Shown here in pieces: positions 45,467-54,605 of a stretch of DNA of 64,000 bases. A program made the position numbers and the translations under genes. This DNA comes from Streptococcus intermedius SK54 = ATCC 27335. Lineage in GTDB: Bacteria; Bacillota; Bacilli; Lactobacillales; Streptococcaceae. The notes beneath the pieces were generated by a model. The model was not told the origin of the DNA. It made no database searches and saw nothing but the letters and a program-made list of their open reading frames with translations. Where the stretch lies: assembly GCF_000413475.1 (NCBI RefSeq), contig NZ_ATFK01000004.1, positions 1 to 64,000 of the forward strand, written 5' to 3'. The first letter of the stretch is position 1. Every line of letters begins with the position of its first letter.

Positions 45467-48040
45467 ATGAAGAAAAAATATCTTATCGGTTCTGTTGCAG
45501 TTGTTGTCCTAAGTTTGTGTAGCTATGAGCTGGGACGTCATCAGTTTGTATCTAGCAAGGAAAATAACCGTGTTGCTTATGTAAATGGAAAATCTAAAGC
45601 AAACAAAGGCAAGCAAGCAGAGAACTTGTCGCCTGATGAAGTGAGCGCAAAAGAAGGAATCAATGCGGAACAGATTGTTGTCAAAATTACAGACCAAGGT
45701 TACGTAACTTCTCACGGTGATCATTATCATTATTATAATGGGAAAGTCCCTTATGATGCGATTATCAGTGAAGAGCTGATTATGCGGGATCCAAACTATA
45801 CCTTGCAGCAGTCTGATATTATCAACGAAGTGAAAGATGGCTACATTATCAAGGTAAATGGGAAATATTACCTTTACTTGAAAGATCCAAATCATACCAG
45901 TAATGTTCGTACAAAAGAAGAAATTGCTCGCCAAAGGGCAGAATATAGTGGCAAAGGCCATAAGAGAGCGAAAGGTGGTGCTGTAACAACAGCTGTCAAA
46001 GAAGCTCGTGCACAAGGTCGTTATACGACGGATGATGGCTATGTTTTCAATCCGACAGATGTGATAGAAGATACTGGAGATGGCTTCATTGTACCGCATG
46101 GCAATCATTTCCATTATATTCCAAAGAAAGATTTGTCTCCTAGTGAGTTAGCAGCGGCTCAAAATTATTGGGATAATAAAATTGGGAAAAATCGTCCGTC
46201 TTATTCAGCAAATCCAGGTCATACTCCTCATCTAAACGGAACTATTCATAATCCGGCATTGAACTATCGTCCGTCAAATCCAGGGGTCTCACCTCGTCCA
46301 GAAAATCATCACGCAAGTCGTCCTTCTCAACAAGCACCCAAACAAGCTGAGCAAAAACGAGGGAATAAAGCTGAAATCATACGATTGCTACGACAATTGT
46401 ATGCAACTCCTTTGAATCAACGGCATGTGGAATCAGACGGTTTAGTGTTTGATCCTGCGCAAATTACAAGTCGAACTTCCAGTGGTGTGGCTGTTCCGCA
46501 TGGCAATCATTATCATTTTATCTATTATCGTGATATGTCTGACTTGGAACGAAAGATTTCTCAAATGATTACACCAGGTGAGGACTATTCGGAAGCTAAA
46601 CAATCGGATCAAGCTCAACAAGGGCATCAAACTACGCCTGGTAAGAACGAGCAAAATGCTGGCAAAACTTCTGATAAAAATGGGAAAAAAGAAGGGTCTA
46701 CTGAAACAGAAGTTAGTGATGAGCAAATTAAAGCCTTTATCGATAAGGCAGAAGCTTTGCTAGATAAAGTGCCAGATAAACGTCAAAAGGCAAGTTTTGA
46801 AGAACAAATTGCTAGTTTGAAATCTAATCTTTTATTAGGTCTAACAGAAAAATCATCCCTTCTTGAACAAGCGAAATCCTTGTTAGCCGAAATGGTGAAG
46901 GCAACTGGTTCAGCTGATAATTCTGCTTCTCAAAGAACAGCGTTTGCGAATAAAGCGAGAGTCGTATTGAATTCTATTCGTAAGACACTGATTTCAAAAG
47001 GAGCTTCAAAGGATAAGTTGGATCAAGTAGATGACTTGCTCCAAAAAGTTGCAGATAAGAATGCAGATAAATTGGCTTTGTTAGATAAAATCTTAAAACT
47101 GTCAACAGAAGTGCTACACCCTGACCGCGCAGGTAAAGCAAATTCGCAAATTGCTTATACGGCTGATGAAGTAGCATTAGCTAAAGCTGCAGGTCGTTAT
47201 GCAACATCGGACGGTTATATCTTTGATCCACATGATGTGATTAAAGATGAAGGAGATGGCTATACTGCTCCACACATGACACACAGCCACTATATTCCTA
47301 AGAATGATTTGTCAGAGTCTGAGCGTAAGGCAACGGAAGAGTATCTGAAAACGAAAACTCCGAAAAAGAAAGAGGAGAAGCCAAGTACGGATCCAAAACA
47401 ACCTCAAAAAGAGACTGCACAAGCAATCTATGAGCGTGTGACACCGGCTAAAAAGGTACCTGTTGAGGCAATGCCATATAATACAGCTTATGTCGTTGAT
47501 TATAAAAATGGTCAATTGATTATTCCGCATTATGACCATTATCATAATATCTCTCTTTCTTGGTTTGATGAAGGACTTTACAAAGCACCTGACGGCTACA
47601 GTATGGAAGATTTTCTTGCTACAGTGAAATATTACGTCACTCATCCAGATGATCGTCCACATTCTAACAACGGTTTTGGGAATGCCAGCCAGCATGGTAA
47701 GAAGAAACAATCATCCGATAGTGACAAGAACTATGCACCAAATGAAGAGCCGAAAGAGAAGGATAACAACGCTTCAAGCAAAGAAAATGCTAATGAAAAT
47801 TCGAAAGCAACTGAAGAAAAGCCAACTGTTGATCCAAAAGAGGAAGCTGAAAAAGCACTAGCTAATAAATATGGCTTATCCTTGCAAGAGTTTAATAAAA
47901 AGCTGATTAATATTGCTCTTAAATACAATGTGAGTTTAGAAAATTTCAGCTATCAACCAGAAAATAAAACAGTTAGCTTTACAGATGCCTCTGGTACGAC
48001 CAAAGTTGTCAATGTTCTCACAGGAAAACTGGTCTCTTAA
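45467..48040 (+). CDS. Polyhistidine-triad surface protein (Pht family)
   Basis: The 857-residue Pht protein binds zinc at the surface and passes it to AdcAII. Its N-terminus carries a signal peptide with the family's LSLCSYELGRH segment. Five HxxHxH triads are visible: HGDHYH (83-88), HGNHFH (211-216), HGNHYH (345-350), HMTHSH (603-608) and HYDHYH (688-693). A Lys/Glu/Ala-rich helical region lies at about 415-555, and a second charged region at about 715-800 precedes a folded C-terminal domain. It forms an operon with adcAII under AdcR-type control. Which pneumococcal paralogue (PhtA/B/D/E) is closest I cannot say. Confidence 0.93.
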   Translation: MKKKYLIGSVAVVVLSLCSYELGRHQFVSSKENNRVAYVNGKSKANKGKQAENLSPDEVSAKEGINAEQIVVKITDQGYVTSHGDHYHYYNGKVPYDAIISEELIMRDPNYTLQQSDIINEVKDGYIIKVNGKYYLYLKDPNHTSNVRTKEEIARQRAEYSGKGHKRAKGGAVTTAVKEARAQGRYTTDDGYVFNPTDVIEDTGDGFIVPHGNHFHYIPKKDLSPSELAAAQNYWDNKIGKNRPSYSANPGHTPHLNGTIHNPALNYRPSNPGVSPRPENHHASRPSQQAPKQAEQKRGNKAEIIRLLRQLYATPLNQRHVESDGLVFDPAQITSRTSSGVAVPHGNHYHFIYYRDMSDLERKISQMITPGEDYSEAKQSDQAQQGHQTTPGKNEQNAGKTSDKNGKKEGSTETEVSDEQIKAFIDKAEALLDKVPDKRQKASFEEQIASLKSNLLLGLTEKSSLLEQAKSLLAEMVKATGSADNSASQRTAFANKARVVLNSIRKTLISKGASKDKLDQVDDLLQKVADKNADKLALLDKILKLSTEVLHPDRAGKANSQIAYTADEVALAKAAGRYATSDGYIFDPHDVIKDEGDGYTAPHMTHSHYIPKNDLSESERKATEEYLKTKTPKKKEEKPSTDPKQPQKETAQAIYERVTPAKKVPVEAMPYNTAYVVDYKNGQLIIPHYDHYHNISLSWFDEGLYKAPDGYSMEDFLATVKYYVTHPDDRPHSNNGFGNASQHGKKKQSSDSDKNYAPNEEPKEKDNNASSKENANENSKATEEKPTVDPKEEAEKALANKYGLSLQEFNKKLINIALKYNVSLENFSYQPENKTVSFTDASGTTKVVNVLTGKLVS

Positions 48041-48053
48041 TAATGCACCCCTC

Positions 48054-48086
48054 AAGAGTTGGAAATTTATTTTCCAGCTCTTTTAT
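48054..48086 (+). terminator. Terminator of adcAII-pht
   Basis: AAGAG.TGGAAA and TTTTCCAGCTCTTTT pair around TTTA, followed by ATATTTTT. Confidence 0.8.
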
Positions 48087-48166
48087 ATTTTTGGACTTAA
48101 AGGTAAAGTAGGTTGAAGCGTTCGAATGAATCGACAGTCTCAACTGAAACTGATTTACCTCGCTAG

Positions 48167-48206
48167 AATGATAGGCGTTTTTTACAAACGGGGAAACTCT
48201 ATCATT
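48167..48206 (+). other. Nested hairpin directly upstream of the SAP-gene promoter
   Basis: AATGATAG (48167-48174) pairs with CTATCATT (48199-48206), with an inner CGTTT/AAACG stem between. A short T-run follows and overlaps the -35 of the next promoter. It could be a second terminator or an operator. Confidence 0.5.
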
Positions 48207-48207
48207 T

Positions 48208-48236
48208 TTGAGGAATTACTTTGCTAGTGGTATAAT
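48208..48236 (+). promoter_or_regulatory. Promoter of the SAP protein gene
   Basis: TTGAGG (48208-48213), a 17-base spacer and TATAAT (48231-48236) with an upstream TG lie 34 bases before ATG 48270. Confidence 0.72.
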
Positions 48237-48269
48237 AGGCTATAGCAAAAGAGAAAAGGAAAATAAGCA

Positions 48270-48896
48270 ATGCAGGATAGACCAGATTTTACAATGATAA
48301 AGACCTATCAAGAGTTTTCACAATACTATTGGTATCGTGCAGAATTAGCAGAGATTTGTAAACAGTTGGGATTGGAGTATTCAGGTATCAAAAAAGAGCT
48401 AGAAGAGGAAATCAAACAGTATTTTGCAGGGAATGTCAGCCAACAGAGAGTCTATAAAAAGATCAAGAAAAAGAAAGGTGCAGAGTTGACTTTAGATACC
48501 TCTTTGTTGTTCTGCGGCTTTGCCTTTAATGCGCACTTTCGGAAGTTTTTTGCTCAGCAAACAGGCATTCAACCTTTTAAATTTACAGCGAATATGGCAA
48601 CTGCTTGGCGGAAGGTAAAAGCAGAAAAAGATGTCGAATTCACACTGCGAGATATGCTAGCGATATATCAAGGACAATCAAGCTATGCTCAATATGATAC
48701 TTCTAGCTGTCAGTGGAATCAATTTGTCAAAGATTTCTGCGCTGACACAAGCAATGCTTCTTTTCAGCCTAAACTAAAAGTTGCCGCGATTCTTTGGCAG
48801 AAAGTAAAAGAAAGCAAGAGTCCGAAAGTGTATTCATCGCAATTGGTTAAGCGATATGAGTCGGAAATTAGTGATTATCGAAGGGAGAAAGTATGA
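48270..48896 (+). CDS. SAP-domain/DUF6434-type protein
   Basis: The 208-residue, basic protein has an N-terminal SAP-like helix-extended-helix motif (about 10-50; YWYRAELAEICKQLGLEYSGIK), a Lys-rich linker with KKIKKKKGAEL, and a C-terminal region with ATAWRKVKAEKD and AAILWQKVKESK. SAP motifs bind DNA or RNA; the remainder resembles DUF6434-type proteins of Firmicutes with no known function. Its stop overlaps the start of the methyltransferase gene as ATGA, so they are expressed together. Confidence 0.78.
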   Translation: MQDRPDFTMIKTYQEFSQYYWYRAELAEICKQLGLEYSGIKKELEEEIKQYFAGNVSQQRVYKKIKKKKGAELTLDTSLLFCGFAFNAHFRKFFAQQTGIQPFKFTANMATAWRKVKAEKDVEFTLRDMLAIYQGQSSYAQYDTSSCQWNQFVKDFCADTSNASFQPKLKVAAILWQKVKESKSPKVYSSQLVKRYESEISDYRREKV

Positions 48897-49543
48897 ATGC
48901 TGTTATCATTAGCGTCGCTATTTTGTTTTTCTTACTTTTTTTATATTTACTCAAACAATCCAAGAAACCGACAGGTCTAGTGGGCATTTGGATGATGAAA
49001 ATCTGGAATCAGGTTTATTTCCCTATGGTTGAGTGGGCGATTAGCCAACTAGAGCAGCAAAATGTCAAAAATATTTTAGATGTTGGAATAGGAAATGGTC
49101 AATCCACTCTCTATCTCAAACAGTATTTTCCAAATAGCAAGGTTGTCGGAATTGATATTTCGAAAACAGCTATTACCCAAGCTAAAAAATGGAACATTGC
49201 AGATTTGAATTTTGAACTCAAAGATGTGGGTCAAACAACTTATTCAGCAGAGTCATTTGACTTGATAACTGCTTTTCAGACACATTTTCATTGGCCAGAT
49301 TTATCCAGAGCTTTTTCTGAGTTGAGGCGAATTCTAAGGCGAGACGGGCTTATCTTGCTGGCCTGTGAATGGAGCAAGTTAACCTACTTCCAGCCAGAGC
49401 TTAAGAAAGAGGAAGAATTTGCAGCTTTTTTAAATAACAAGGGTCTTAAGCTGGTTAGCAGTCAGAGAAAAAATCAATGGATTTTGTATAAAATTGTTAA
49501 AAAGCCAGAAGGTGTTATAGAAAATAAAGTGTGTTATTTATAA
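48893..49543 (+). CDS. Membrane-anchored class I SAM-dependent methyltransferase
   Basis: The 216-residue protein starts with one hydrophobic helix (about 4-20), then a Rossmann-type methyltransferase domain. The SAM-binding glycine loop is LDVGIGNGQS (about 62-71), the acidic motif is VVGIDIS, and FDLITAFQTHFHWPDL is the motif IV region. The substrate is not evident. It overlaps the SAP-domain gene by four bases, so a joint role is likely; the anchor suggests it acts at the membrane. Confidence 0.85.
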   Translation: MNAVIISVAILFFLLFLYLLKQSKKPTGLVGIWMMKIWNQVYFPMVEWAISQLEQQNVKNILDVGIGNGQSTLYLKQYFPNSKVVGIDISKTAITQAKKWNIADLNFELKDVGQTTYSAESFDLITAFQTHFHWPDLSRAFSELRRILRRDGLILLACEWSKLTYFQPELKKEEEFAAFLNNKGLKLVSSQRKNQWILYKIVKKPEGVIENKVCYL

Positions 49544-49653
49544 CAATAGTTGGAGATGCTATGTGTGGTTTATAGATTCTTTAATTTGCTTCCCCTTACA
49601 AAACTGGATAGAAGCAAAAATATAAAGTTTTTAGCACAGTCTGCTGTCTTTTT

Positions 49654-49662
49654 TGATATAAT
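49654..49662 (+). promoter_or_regulatory. Extended -10 promoter abutting the GAF-gene start codon
   Basis: TGATATAAT (49654-49662) ends seven bases before ATG 49670, so the transcript would begin at or next to the start codon. No clear Shine-Dalgarno is present between them. Confidence 0.6.
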
Positions 49663-49669
49663 AGAAAGT

Positions 49670-50167
49670 ATGAATCAATCAGAAAAAATTTCAAATTATC
49701 AATTACTTTTAGACCAGCTTGAAGCACTACTAGAGGGTGAAAGAAATGCTTTGGCTAATTTGTCAAACAGCTCTGCTCTGCTAAACCAAGCCTTGCCGCA
49801 TTCCGTTTTTACAGGTTTTTATCTTTCTGACGGAAATGAGTTGGTTTTAGGGCCTTTTCAAGGTGGTGTTTCCTGTGTACATATTGGTTTTGGGCAAGGC
49901 GTTTGCGGAGAGGCTGCTGCTAGTCGGCAGACAGTAATCGTCGAAGATGTTACTCAGTATGATAACTACATTTCCTGTGATAGCAGGGCACGTAGTGAGA
50001 TTGTGGTGCCTATGGTAAAGGATGGTCGCTTAGTAGGAGTTTTAGATTTGGATTCTCATTTGCTGGGGGACTATGATGAGATTGATCGGGAATATTTAGA
50101 AAATTTTGTAGCTATCTTGCTAGAGAAAACAAATTGGAATTTTGAAATGTTTGGAGACAAATCCTAA
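49670..50167 (+). CDS. GAF-domain protein (free methionine-R-sulfoxide reductase-like)
   Basis: The 165-residue cytosolic protein is a single GAF domain of the fRMsr/YebR type, which reduces free methionine-(R)-sulfoxide. The cysteines expected for that reaction are visible in [18 protein letters not shown] and [14 protein letters not shown] (three Cys around residues 68, 83 and 106). ATG 49670 is chosen because a strong extended -10 lies just upstream; a longer frame from 49550 lacks family similarity. Its TAA overlaps the dnaX ATG by one base. The GAF-dnaX pairing is the arrangement I know from pneumococcus. Confidence 0.85.
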   Translation: MNQSEKISNYQLLLDQLEALLEGERNALANLSNSSALLNQALPHSVFTGFYLSDGNELVLGPFQGGVSCVHIGFGQGVCGEAAASRQTVIVEDVTQYDNYISCDSRARSEIVVPMVKDGRLVGVLDLDSHLLGDYDEIDREYLENFVAILLEKTNWNFEMFGDKS

Positions 50168-51831
50168 TGTATCAAGCTTTATATCGGAAATACAGAAGTC
50201 AAACTTTCGGTCAGTTAGTTGGGCAGAAAGTTGTAGCAACAACTTTACGGCAGGCAGTTGAACAGGATAAAATCAGCCATGCTTACCTTTTTTCAGGTCC
50301 TAGAGGAACAGGAAAGACTAGCGTAGCCAAGATTTTTGCCAAAGCCATGAATTGCTCTCATCAAAAGAATGGTGAACCTTGTAATGAGTGCTATATTTGT
50401 CAAGCTATAACAGAAGGAAGCCTAGAGGATGTTATTGAGATTGATGCAGCTTCCAATAATGGTGTGGATGAAATCCGAGATATTCGCGACAAATCTACTT
50501 ATGCTCCTAGTCTAGCAAAACATAAAGTTTATATCATTGATGAGGTTCATATGCTCTCAACTGGAGCTTTTAACGCTCTTCTCAAGACTTTGGAAGAACC
50601 GACAGAAAATGTGGTCTTTATCTTAGCAACGACAGAATTGCACAAGATACCAGCTACTATTCTGTCACGGGTGCAACGCTTTGAGTTCAAATCAATTAAG
50701 ACCAAGGATATTGTTGCTCATGTTGAATGGATTTTGCAGCAGGAAAATATTGGATTTGAAAATGATGCGGTGCAGGTTATCGCCAGACGGGCAGAAGGTG
50801 GGATGCGGGATGCCTTATCTATCTTGGATCAAGCTCTCAGTCTCACTCAAGACAATCAGCTGACAACAGCTATTTCAGAAGAAATTACTGGCTCTATTAG
50901 TCTAGGTGCACTGGATGCTTATGTGACAGCTGTGTTGATGCATGATACATCAGCAGCATTAGAAAATCTTGATGTGATTTTTGATAGTGGTAAAAATATG
51001 GCTCGTTTTGTCACTGACCTGTTACAATATCTTAGAGATTTGCTCATTGTTAAAACAGGTGGTGAAAATCCCCATATAAGTGAAATCTTTTTAGCTAATC
51101 TCAATACACCACAAGAAAGATTGTTTGAGCTGATTGAGATTGCAACGAAAAGCCTTTCGGAAATCAAAAATAGTTTGCAGCCTAAAATTTATACAGAAAT
51201 GATGACCATTCGACTAGCAGAAGAGCAACAAAAAGTAGAATTACCATCCAATCTAGTAAGCGAGATAGAAACACTAAAAGATGAAATTAGCCAGCTTAAG
51301 GGTCAATTGGCAAATTTACAGCCAAGTTCCACTTTTAGTCAGTCAACACAAACAACCCGTTCAGTCAAATCAAGCAAGGGTTATCGCGTGGATCGACAGA
51401 AAGTAAATGCCATTTTGCAAGAAGCAGTTGAAAATCCTAACTTAGCCCGTAGCAATTTGACTAAATTACAGAATGCTTGGGGAGAAATTATCGAAAGTTT
51501 AGCTGGTGCAGATAAGGCACTTTTAGTTGGTTCGCAACCTGTAGCAGCTAATGAGAATCACGCAATTCTCGCCTTTGAGTCGAGCTTTAATGCAGAGCAA
51601 ACAATGAAGCGGGAAAATCTCAATACGATGTTTGGGAATTTATTAAGTACTGTGGCTGGATTTTCTCCGGATATTTTAGCAGTTTCGATGACTGATTGGA
51701 CAGAAATTCGCGCTGAGTTTTCTGCTAAGGCACGCGGAGAAAGTACCAATTCAACAGAAGAGGAAAAGGAAACTGTCATTCCAGAAGGTTTTGATTTCTT
51801 ATCGGAAAAAATTTCGATTCAGGAAGATTGA
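50167..51831 (+). CDS. dnaX: DNA polymerase III subunits gamma/tau
   Basis: DnaX is the clamp-loader ATPase. The 554 residues contain the P-loop GPRGTGKT (44-51), the zinc module Cys63, Cys72, Cys75, Cys78, Walker B IDEVH and the sensor/SRC motif ILSRVQRFEF. The C-terminal part (about 370-554) is tau-specific, with a charged helical linker and a folded end that in tau binds polymerase. I see no obvious slippery run, so only the full product is expected. It is translated in coupling with the GAF gene. Confidence 0.96.
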   Translation: MYQALYRKYRSQTFGQLVGQKVVATTLRQAVEQDKISHAYLFSGPRGTGKTSVAKIFAKAMNCSHQKNGEPCNECYICQAITEGSLEDVIEIDAASNNGVDEIRDIRDKSTYAPSLAKHKVYIIDEVHMLSTGAFNALLKTLEEPTENVVFILATTELHKIPATILSRVQRFEFKSIKTKDIVAHVEWILQQENIGFENDAVQVIARRAEGGMRDALSILDQALSLTQDNQLTTAISEEITGSISLGALDAYVTAVLMHDTSAALENLDVIFDSGKNMARFVTDLLQYLRDLLIVKTGGENPHISEIFLANLNTPQERLFELIEIATKSLSEIKNSLQPKIYTEMMTIRLAEEQQKVELPSNLVSEIETLKDEISQLKGQLANLQPSSTFSQSTQTTRSVKSSKGYRVDRQKVNAILQEAVENPNLARSNLTKLQNAWGEIIESLAGADKALLVGSQPVAANENHAILAFESSFNAEQTMKRENLNTMFGNLLSTVAGFSPDILAVSMTDWTEIRAEFSAKARGESTNSTEEEKETVIPEGFDFLSEKISIQED

Positions 51832-51855
51832 AGATCTTTTATAATTCTTTAAGAT

Positions 51856-51896
51856 AAAAAAATTGATAATGGTGTTTATACCATTATCAATTTTTT
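51856..51896 (+). terminator. Terminator of dnaX
   Basis: AAAAAATTGATAATGG and CCATTATCAATTTTTT form a perfect 16-pair stem with a TGTTTATA-like loop and a T-run. Confidence 0.93.
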
Positions 51897-51930
51897 GTTA
51901 TCAGCTTTATTGATTCCTTTGATAGATTGA

Positions 51931-51958
51931 ATTATAATTTTTTTAATAAAATTATAAT
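51931..51958 (+). promoter_or_regulatory. AT-rich inverted repeat upstream of the catabolic-cluster promoter
   Basis: ATTATAATTTT (51931-51941) and AAAATTATAAT (51948-51958) are exact inverted copies with a six-base centre, ending six bases before the -35. The position and symmetry suit a regulator-binding site, possibly for the regulator at 57326. Confidence 0.55.
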
Positions 51959-51964
51959 TTTGTG

Positions 51965-51993
51965 TTGAAAACGCATTCGCTTTATTATATAAT
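51965..51993 (+). promoter_or_regulatory. Promoter of the amidotransferase-permease-RidA-lyase cluster with a CcpA-like box
   Basis: TTGAAA (51965-51970), 17 bases and TATAAT (51988-51993) form a strong promoter. TGAAAACGCATTCG (51966-51979) overlaps the -35 and matches 12 of 14 positions of the catabolite-responsive element TGWAARCGYTWWCA, suggesting repression by CcpA when sugar is plentiful. Confidence 0.7.
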
Positions 51994-52053
51994 AAAAGTG
52001 TAATTAAATTATAAAATTTTATAATAAAAATAATATTTATAAAGGAGAATGCG

Positions 52054-52818
52054 ATGCCAATCATAGGAATTTCAGCAAGTATCATTGTTGACCAATCAGG
52101 GATGTTTCCTGGCTACCACAGAAGCTATGTGAATGAAGATTATGTCAATTCGGTTATTCGCAATGGGGGAGTAGCTTGTATCCTTCCGATTTCTGACAAT
52201 GAGGAAGTACTAGATAGTTATTTGGAAATCATTGATGGTTTAATTTTATCAGGAGGACATGATATTTGTTCTTTCAATTATAATGAAGAGCCGAGTCCTA
52301 AAATGGGAGATATTTTTCCAGCTCGTGATAAGTTCGATTTTGCACTCTTGGAACGTGCAACTAAAAAGGGTATTCCTATTTTAGGAATCTGCCGTGGTGC
52401 ACAAATTATTAATGTATATCATGGAGGAGCCTTGTATCAAGATTTATCCTATTGCGATACAGCTAAGATAAAACACTGGCAGGGTAGCTGTCCTGATATG
52501 GTCACTCATTCAGTGGATGTAGAAGACGATTCTTTGTTGCATCAAATTCTACGAGTTAATAAGATTACGGTCAATTCTTTTCACCATCAAATTATGAAAG
52601 ATGTTGCTAAAGAATTTAATGTTGTCGGTAGAGCTCCTGATGGGGTTATTGAAGCCATTGAACATACTGATTATCCGTTTATGATAGGTGTCCAATGGCA
52701 TCCAGAAATGCTTCATAGAGTATCAGAAGAGATGAATCGTATATTTGCTGCTCTAATTGACCATGCTCAACAGAAAAAATTAAAGCAATCGGTTGTAAAT
52801 GTGTGCCAAGCCGGCTAG
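52054..52818 (+). CDS. Class I glutamine amidotransferase-like gamma-glutamyl hydrolase (peptidase C26, PuuD-like)
   Basis: The 254-residue cytosolic protein belongs to the PuuD/peptidase C26 group, which hydrolyses gamma-glutamyl bonds such as gamma-glutamyl-GABA. The nucleophile is Cys113 (LGICRGAQ) and His216-Glu218 (QWHPE) complete the triad; SGGHD near residue 66 is the oxyanion-side motif. It is the first gene of the cluster, eight bases before the permease gene. Here it would release glutamate from a gamma-glutamyl compound brought in by the permease; the real substrate is unknown. AAAGGAG precedes the ATG. Confidence 0.88.
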   Translation: MPIIGISASIIVDQSGMFPGYHRSYVNEDYVNSVIRNGGVACILPISDNEEVLDSYLEIIDGLILSGGHDICSFNYNEEPSPKMGDIFPARDKFDFALLERATKKGIPILGICRGAQIINVYHGGALYQDLSYCDTAKIKHWQGSCPDMVTHSVDVEDDSLLHQILRVNKITVNSFHHQIMKDVAKEFNVVGRAPDGVIEAIEHTDYPFMIGVQWHPEMLHRVSEEMNRIFAALIDHAQQKKLKQSVVNVCQAG

Positions 52819-52825
52819 AAAGTGA

Positions 52826-54205
52826 ATGAAAATGAAGAAGAAACTCGGATTTTATTCCATTGTATTATTGACTATCAACTCCATTATTGGAACAGGAATT
52901 TTCCTCTCGCCAGGGAGCGTTGTTGCTACAGCTGGAGATAAAGCACTGTCAATTTATTTGATGGCAGCTGTTTTCGCTTCTGTTCTAGCAGTAACGTTTG
53001 CTTCTGCAGCCAAGTATGTGGCACAAGGGGGAGCTTCTTATGCTTATGCTAAGGCAGCTTTTGGAGAAAATATTGGATTTTATGTGGGGATTACTCGTTT
53101 TATTGCAGCTAGTATCGCTTGGGGTGTTCTTGGAACGGCTGTTGTGAAAACAGTGCTGAATATCTTCCGTCTAGATAGCTCAAACCTTGTTCTAATTACG
53201 ATTGGTTTTGTATTTTTAATGGGGATTCTAATGGGAATTAACCTTTTAGGAACTCAGATTTTTGAATTGATAAATAACCTTTCAACGATTGGAAAAGTGG
53301 GGGCTCTTTTGACTACGATTTTGGTTGGGGTAGGCATTATCCTCCTTACAGGTGTCAATGAATTTAACACGATTAAAAACTTAACAGATGCTGCAGGTAC
53401 AAAATTGGGAGCTAACTTGGATTTATCAGGCTATGTTACAGCTGTTATAGCAGCTTTCTATGCTTTTACAGGATTTGAGAGCGTGGCAAGTGGTGCACAG
53501 GATATGGAAGCACCAGAGAAAAACTTACCAAAAGCTATTCCATTAGCAATTGGGATTATTGCAGTTATCTATATTGGTATTGTCGGGATAGCTATGATGA
53601 TTAACCCTGCGGCCATTGTGGCAACGAAGGAAGTTGTAGCACTCGCTGCAGTTTTCACAAATCCAATTATTCGCACTATTATTCTAGTTGGAGCGTTAAT
53701 ATCTATGTTTGGAATTAATGTAGCAGCATCTTTCCATACGCCACGAATCTTGGAGGCGATGGCTTTACAAGGGCAAGTGCCAGAGTGGTTCAAAAAACGG
53801 ACAGAAAATGGTTTTCCGACTCGTGCTTTCTTTGTAACAATTGGGATTGCAATTTTACTTCCTATGGCATTCCGTTATAATATGACTAGTATCATTGTAC
53901 TTAGCTCGATCTCTCGCTTTATTCAATTTTTAGTTGTGCCAGTGGCTGTCATTATCTTTTATTTCGGTAAGCAAAAGGAAAGTATTGTTGAAACAGCTAA
54001 AAAGAGTTTTACAACTGATGTTATCATTCCTTTCCTTGGTGCAATTTTGACTGCCGTACTTCTCTATAAATTTAATTGGAGTGGACAATTCACTGTTGTT
54101 AGTAAGACAGGTGCGACTTCTCTAAATATCTTTGCGATTAGTGCGATGGTTATTGGTTATGTTGTGCTCCCTATTGTGCTCATGATTTGGAGAAAGAAAA
54201 AATAG
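52826..54205 (+). CDS. APC-superfamily amino acid permease
   Basis: The 459-residue protein has about 12 transmembrane segments and the APC signature near its start (INSIIGTGIFLSPGS, residues about 17-31) and AFYAFTGFESVASGAQDME near 215, which lines the substrate site in this family. It is probably a proton-coupled importer or exchanger of an amino acid or small derivative. Sequence does not fix the substrate, but its place between the C26 hydrolase and RidA/PLP-lyase genes implies it brings in the compound they degrade. Confidence 0.9.
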   Translation: MKMKKKLGFYSIVLLTINSIIGTGIFLSPGSVVATAGDKALSIYLMAAVFASVLAVTFASAAKYVAQGGASYAYAKAAFGENIGFYVGITRFIAASIAWGVLGTAVVKTVLNIFRLDSSNLVLITIGFVFLMGILMGINLLGTQIFELINNLSTIGKVGALLTTILVGVGIILLTGVNEFNTIKNLTDAAGTKLGANLDLSGYVTAVIAAFYAFTGFESVASGAQDMEAPEKNLPKAIPLAIGIIAVIYIGIVGIAMMINPAAIVATKEVVALAAVFTNPIIRTIILVGALISMFGINVAASFHTPRILEAMALQGQVPEWFKKRTENGFPTRAFFVTIGIAILLPMAFRYNMTSIIVLSSISRFIQFLVVPVAVIIFYFGKQKESIVETAKKSFTTDVIIPFLGAILTAVLLYKFNWSGQFTVVSKTGATSLNIFAISAMVIGYVVLPIVLMIWRKKK

Positions 54206-54221
54206 AAAGTAGGTTATAAAT

Positions 54222-54605
54222 ATGAAACGTTTAACAAGTACAAGCATTCCAGCAGCTGTGGGAAGTTATTCTCCGGCCAGTCAAGTAGGTCATCTCATTT
54301 TCACATCGGGTCAACTTCCGATTAACTGTGAAACCGGGAAAATTGATCAGCCAAATTCAGTTGAATGGCAAGTAGAGCAATCTCTCAAGAATATCCGTTC
54401 AATTCTCGAAGATAATCATTCATCTATGGAACATATTATTAAAACCACGGTTTTTTTAGCAAATATTGAAGATTTTGCTACCTTTAATCAAGTATACCAA
54501 TCATTCTTTGAAGGGAGTTATCCAGCACGTACAGCCTTTCAAGTTGGTGCTCTTCCAATGGGTGCCTTAGTAGAAATTGAAGCTATTGCAGAGGTAGCAG
54601 AATGA
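54222..54605 (+). CDS. RidA-family enamine/imine deaminase
   Basis: RidA proteins hydrolyse the reactive 2-aminoacrylate-type enamines/imines that PLP lyases release, protecting other PLP enzymes. The 127-residue sequence shows YSPASQVGHLIFTSGQLP near the N-terminus and, near the C-terminus, PARTAFQVGALPMGALVEIEA, the conserved site with the catalytic Arg (Arg104 by my count) and terminal Glu. It overlaps the following PLP-lyase gene by four bases (ATGA), directly linking enzyme and detoxifier. A trimer is expected. Confidence 0.92.
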   Translation: MKRLTSTSIPAAVGSYSPASQVGHLIFTSGQLPINCETGKIDQPNSVEWQVEQSLKNIRSILEDNHSSMEHIIKTTVFLANIEDFATFNQVYQSFFEGSYPARTAFQVGALPMGALVEIEAIAEVAE

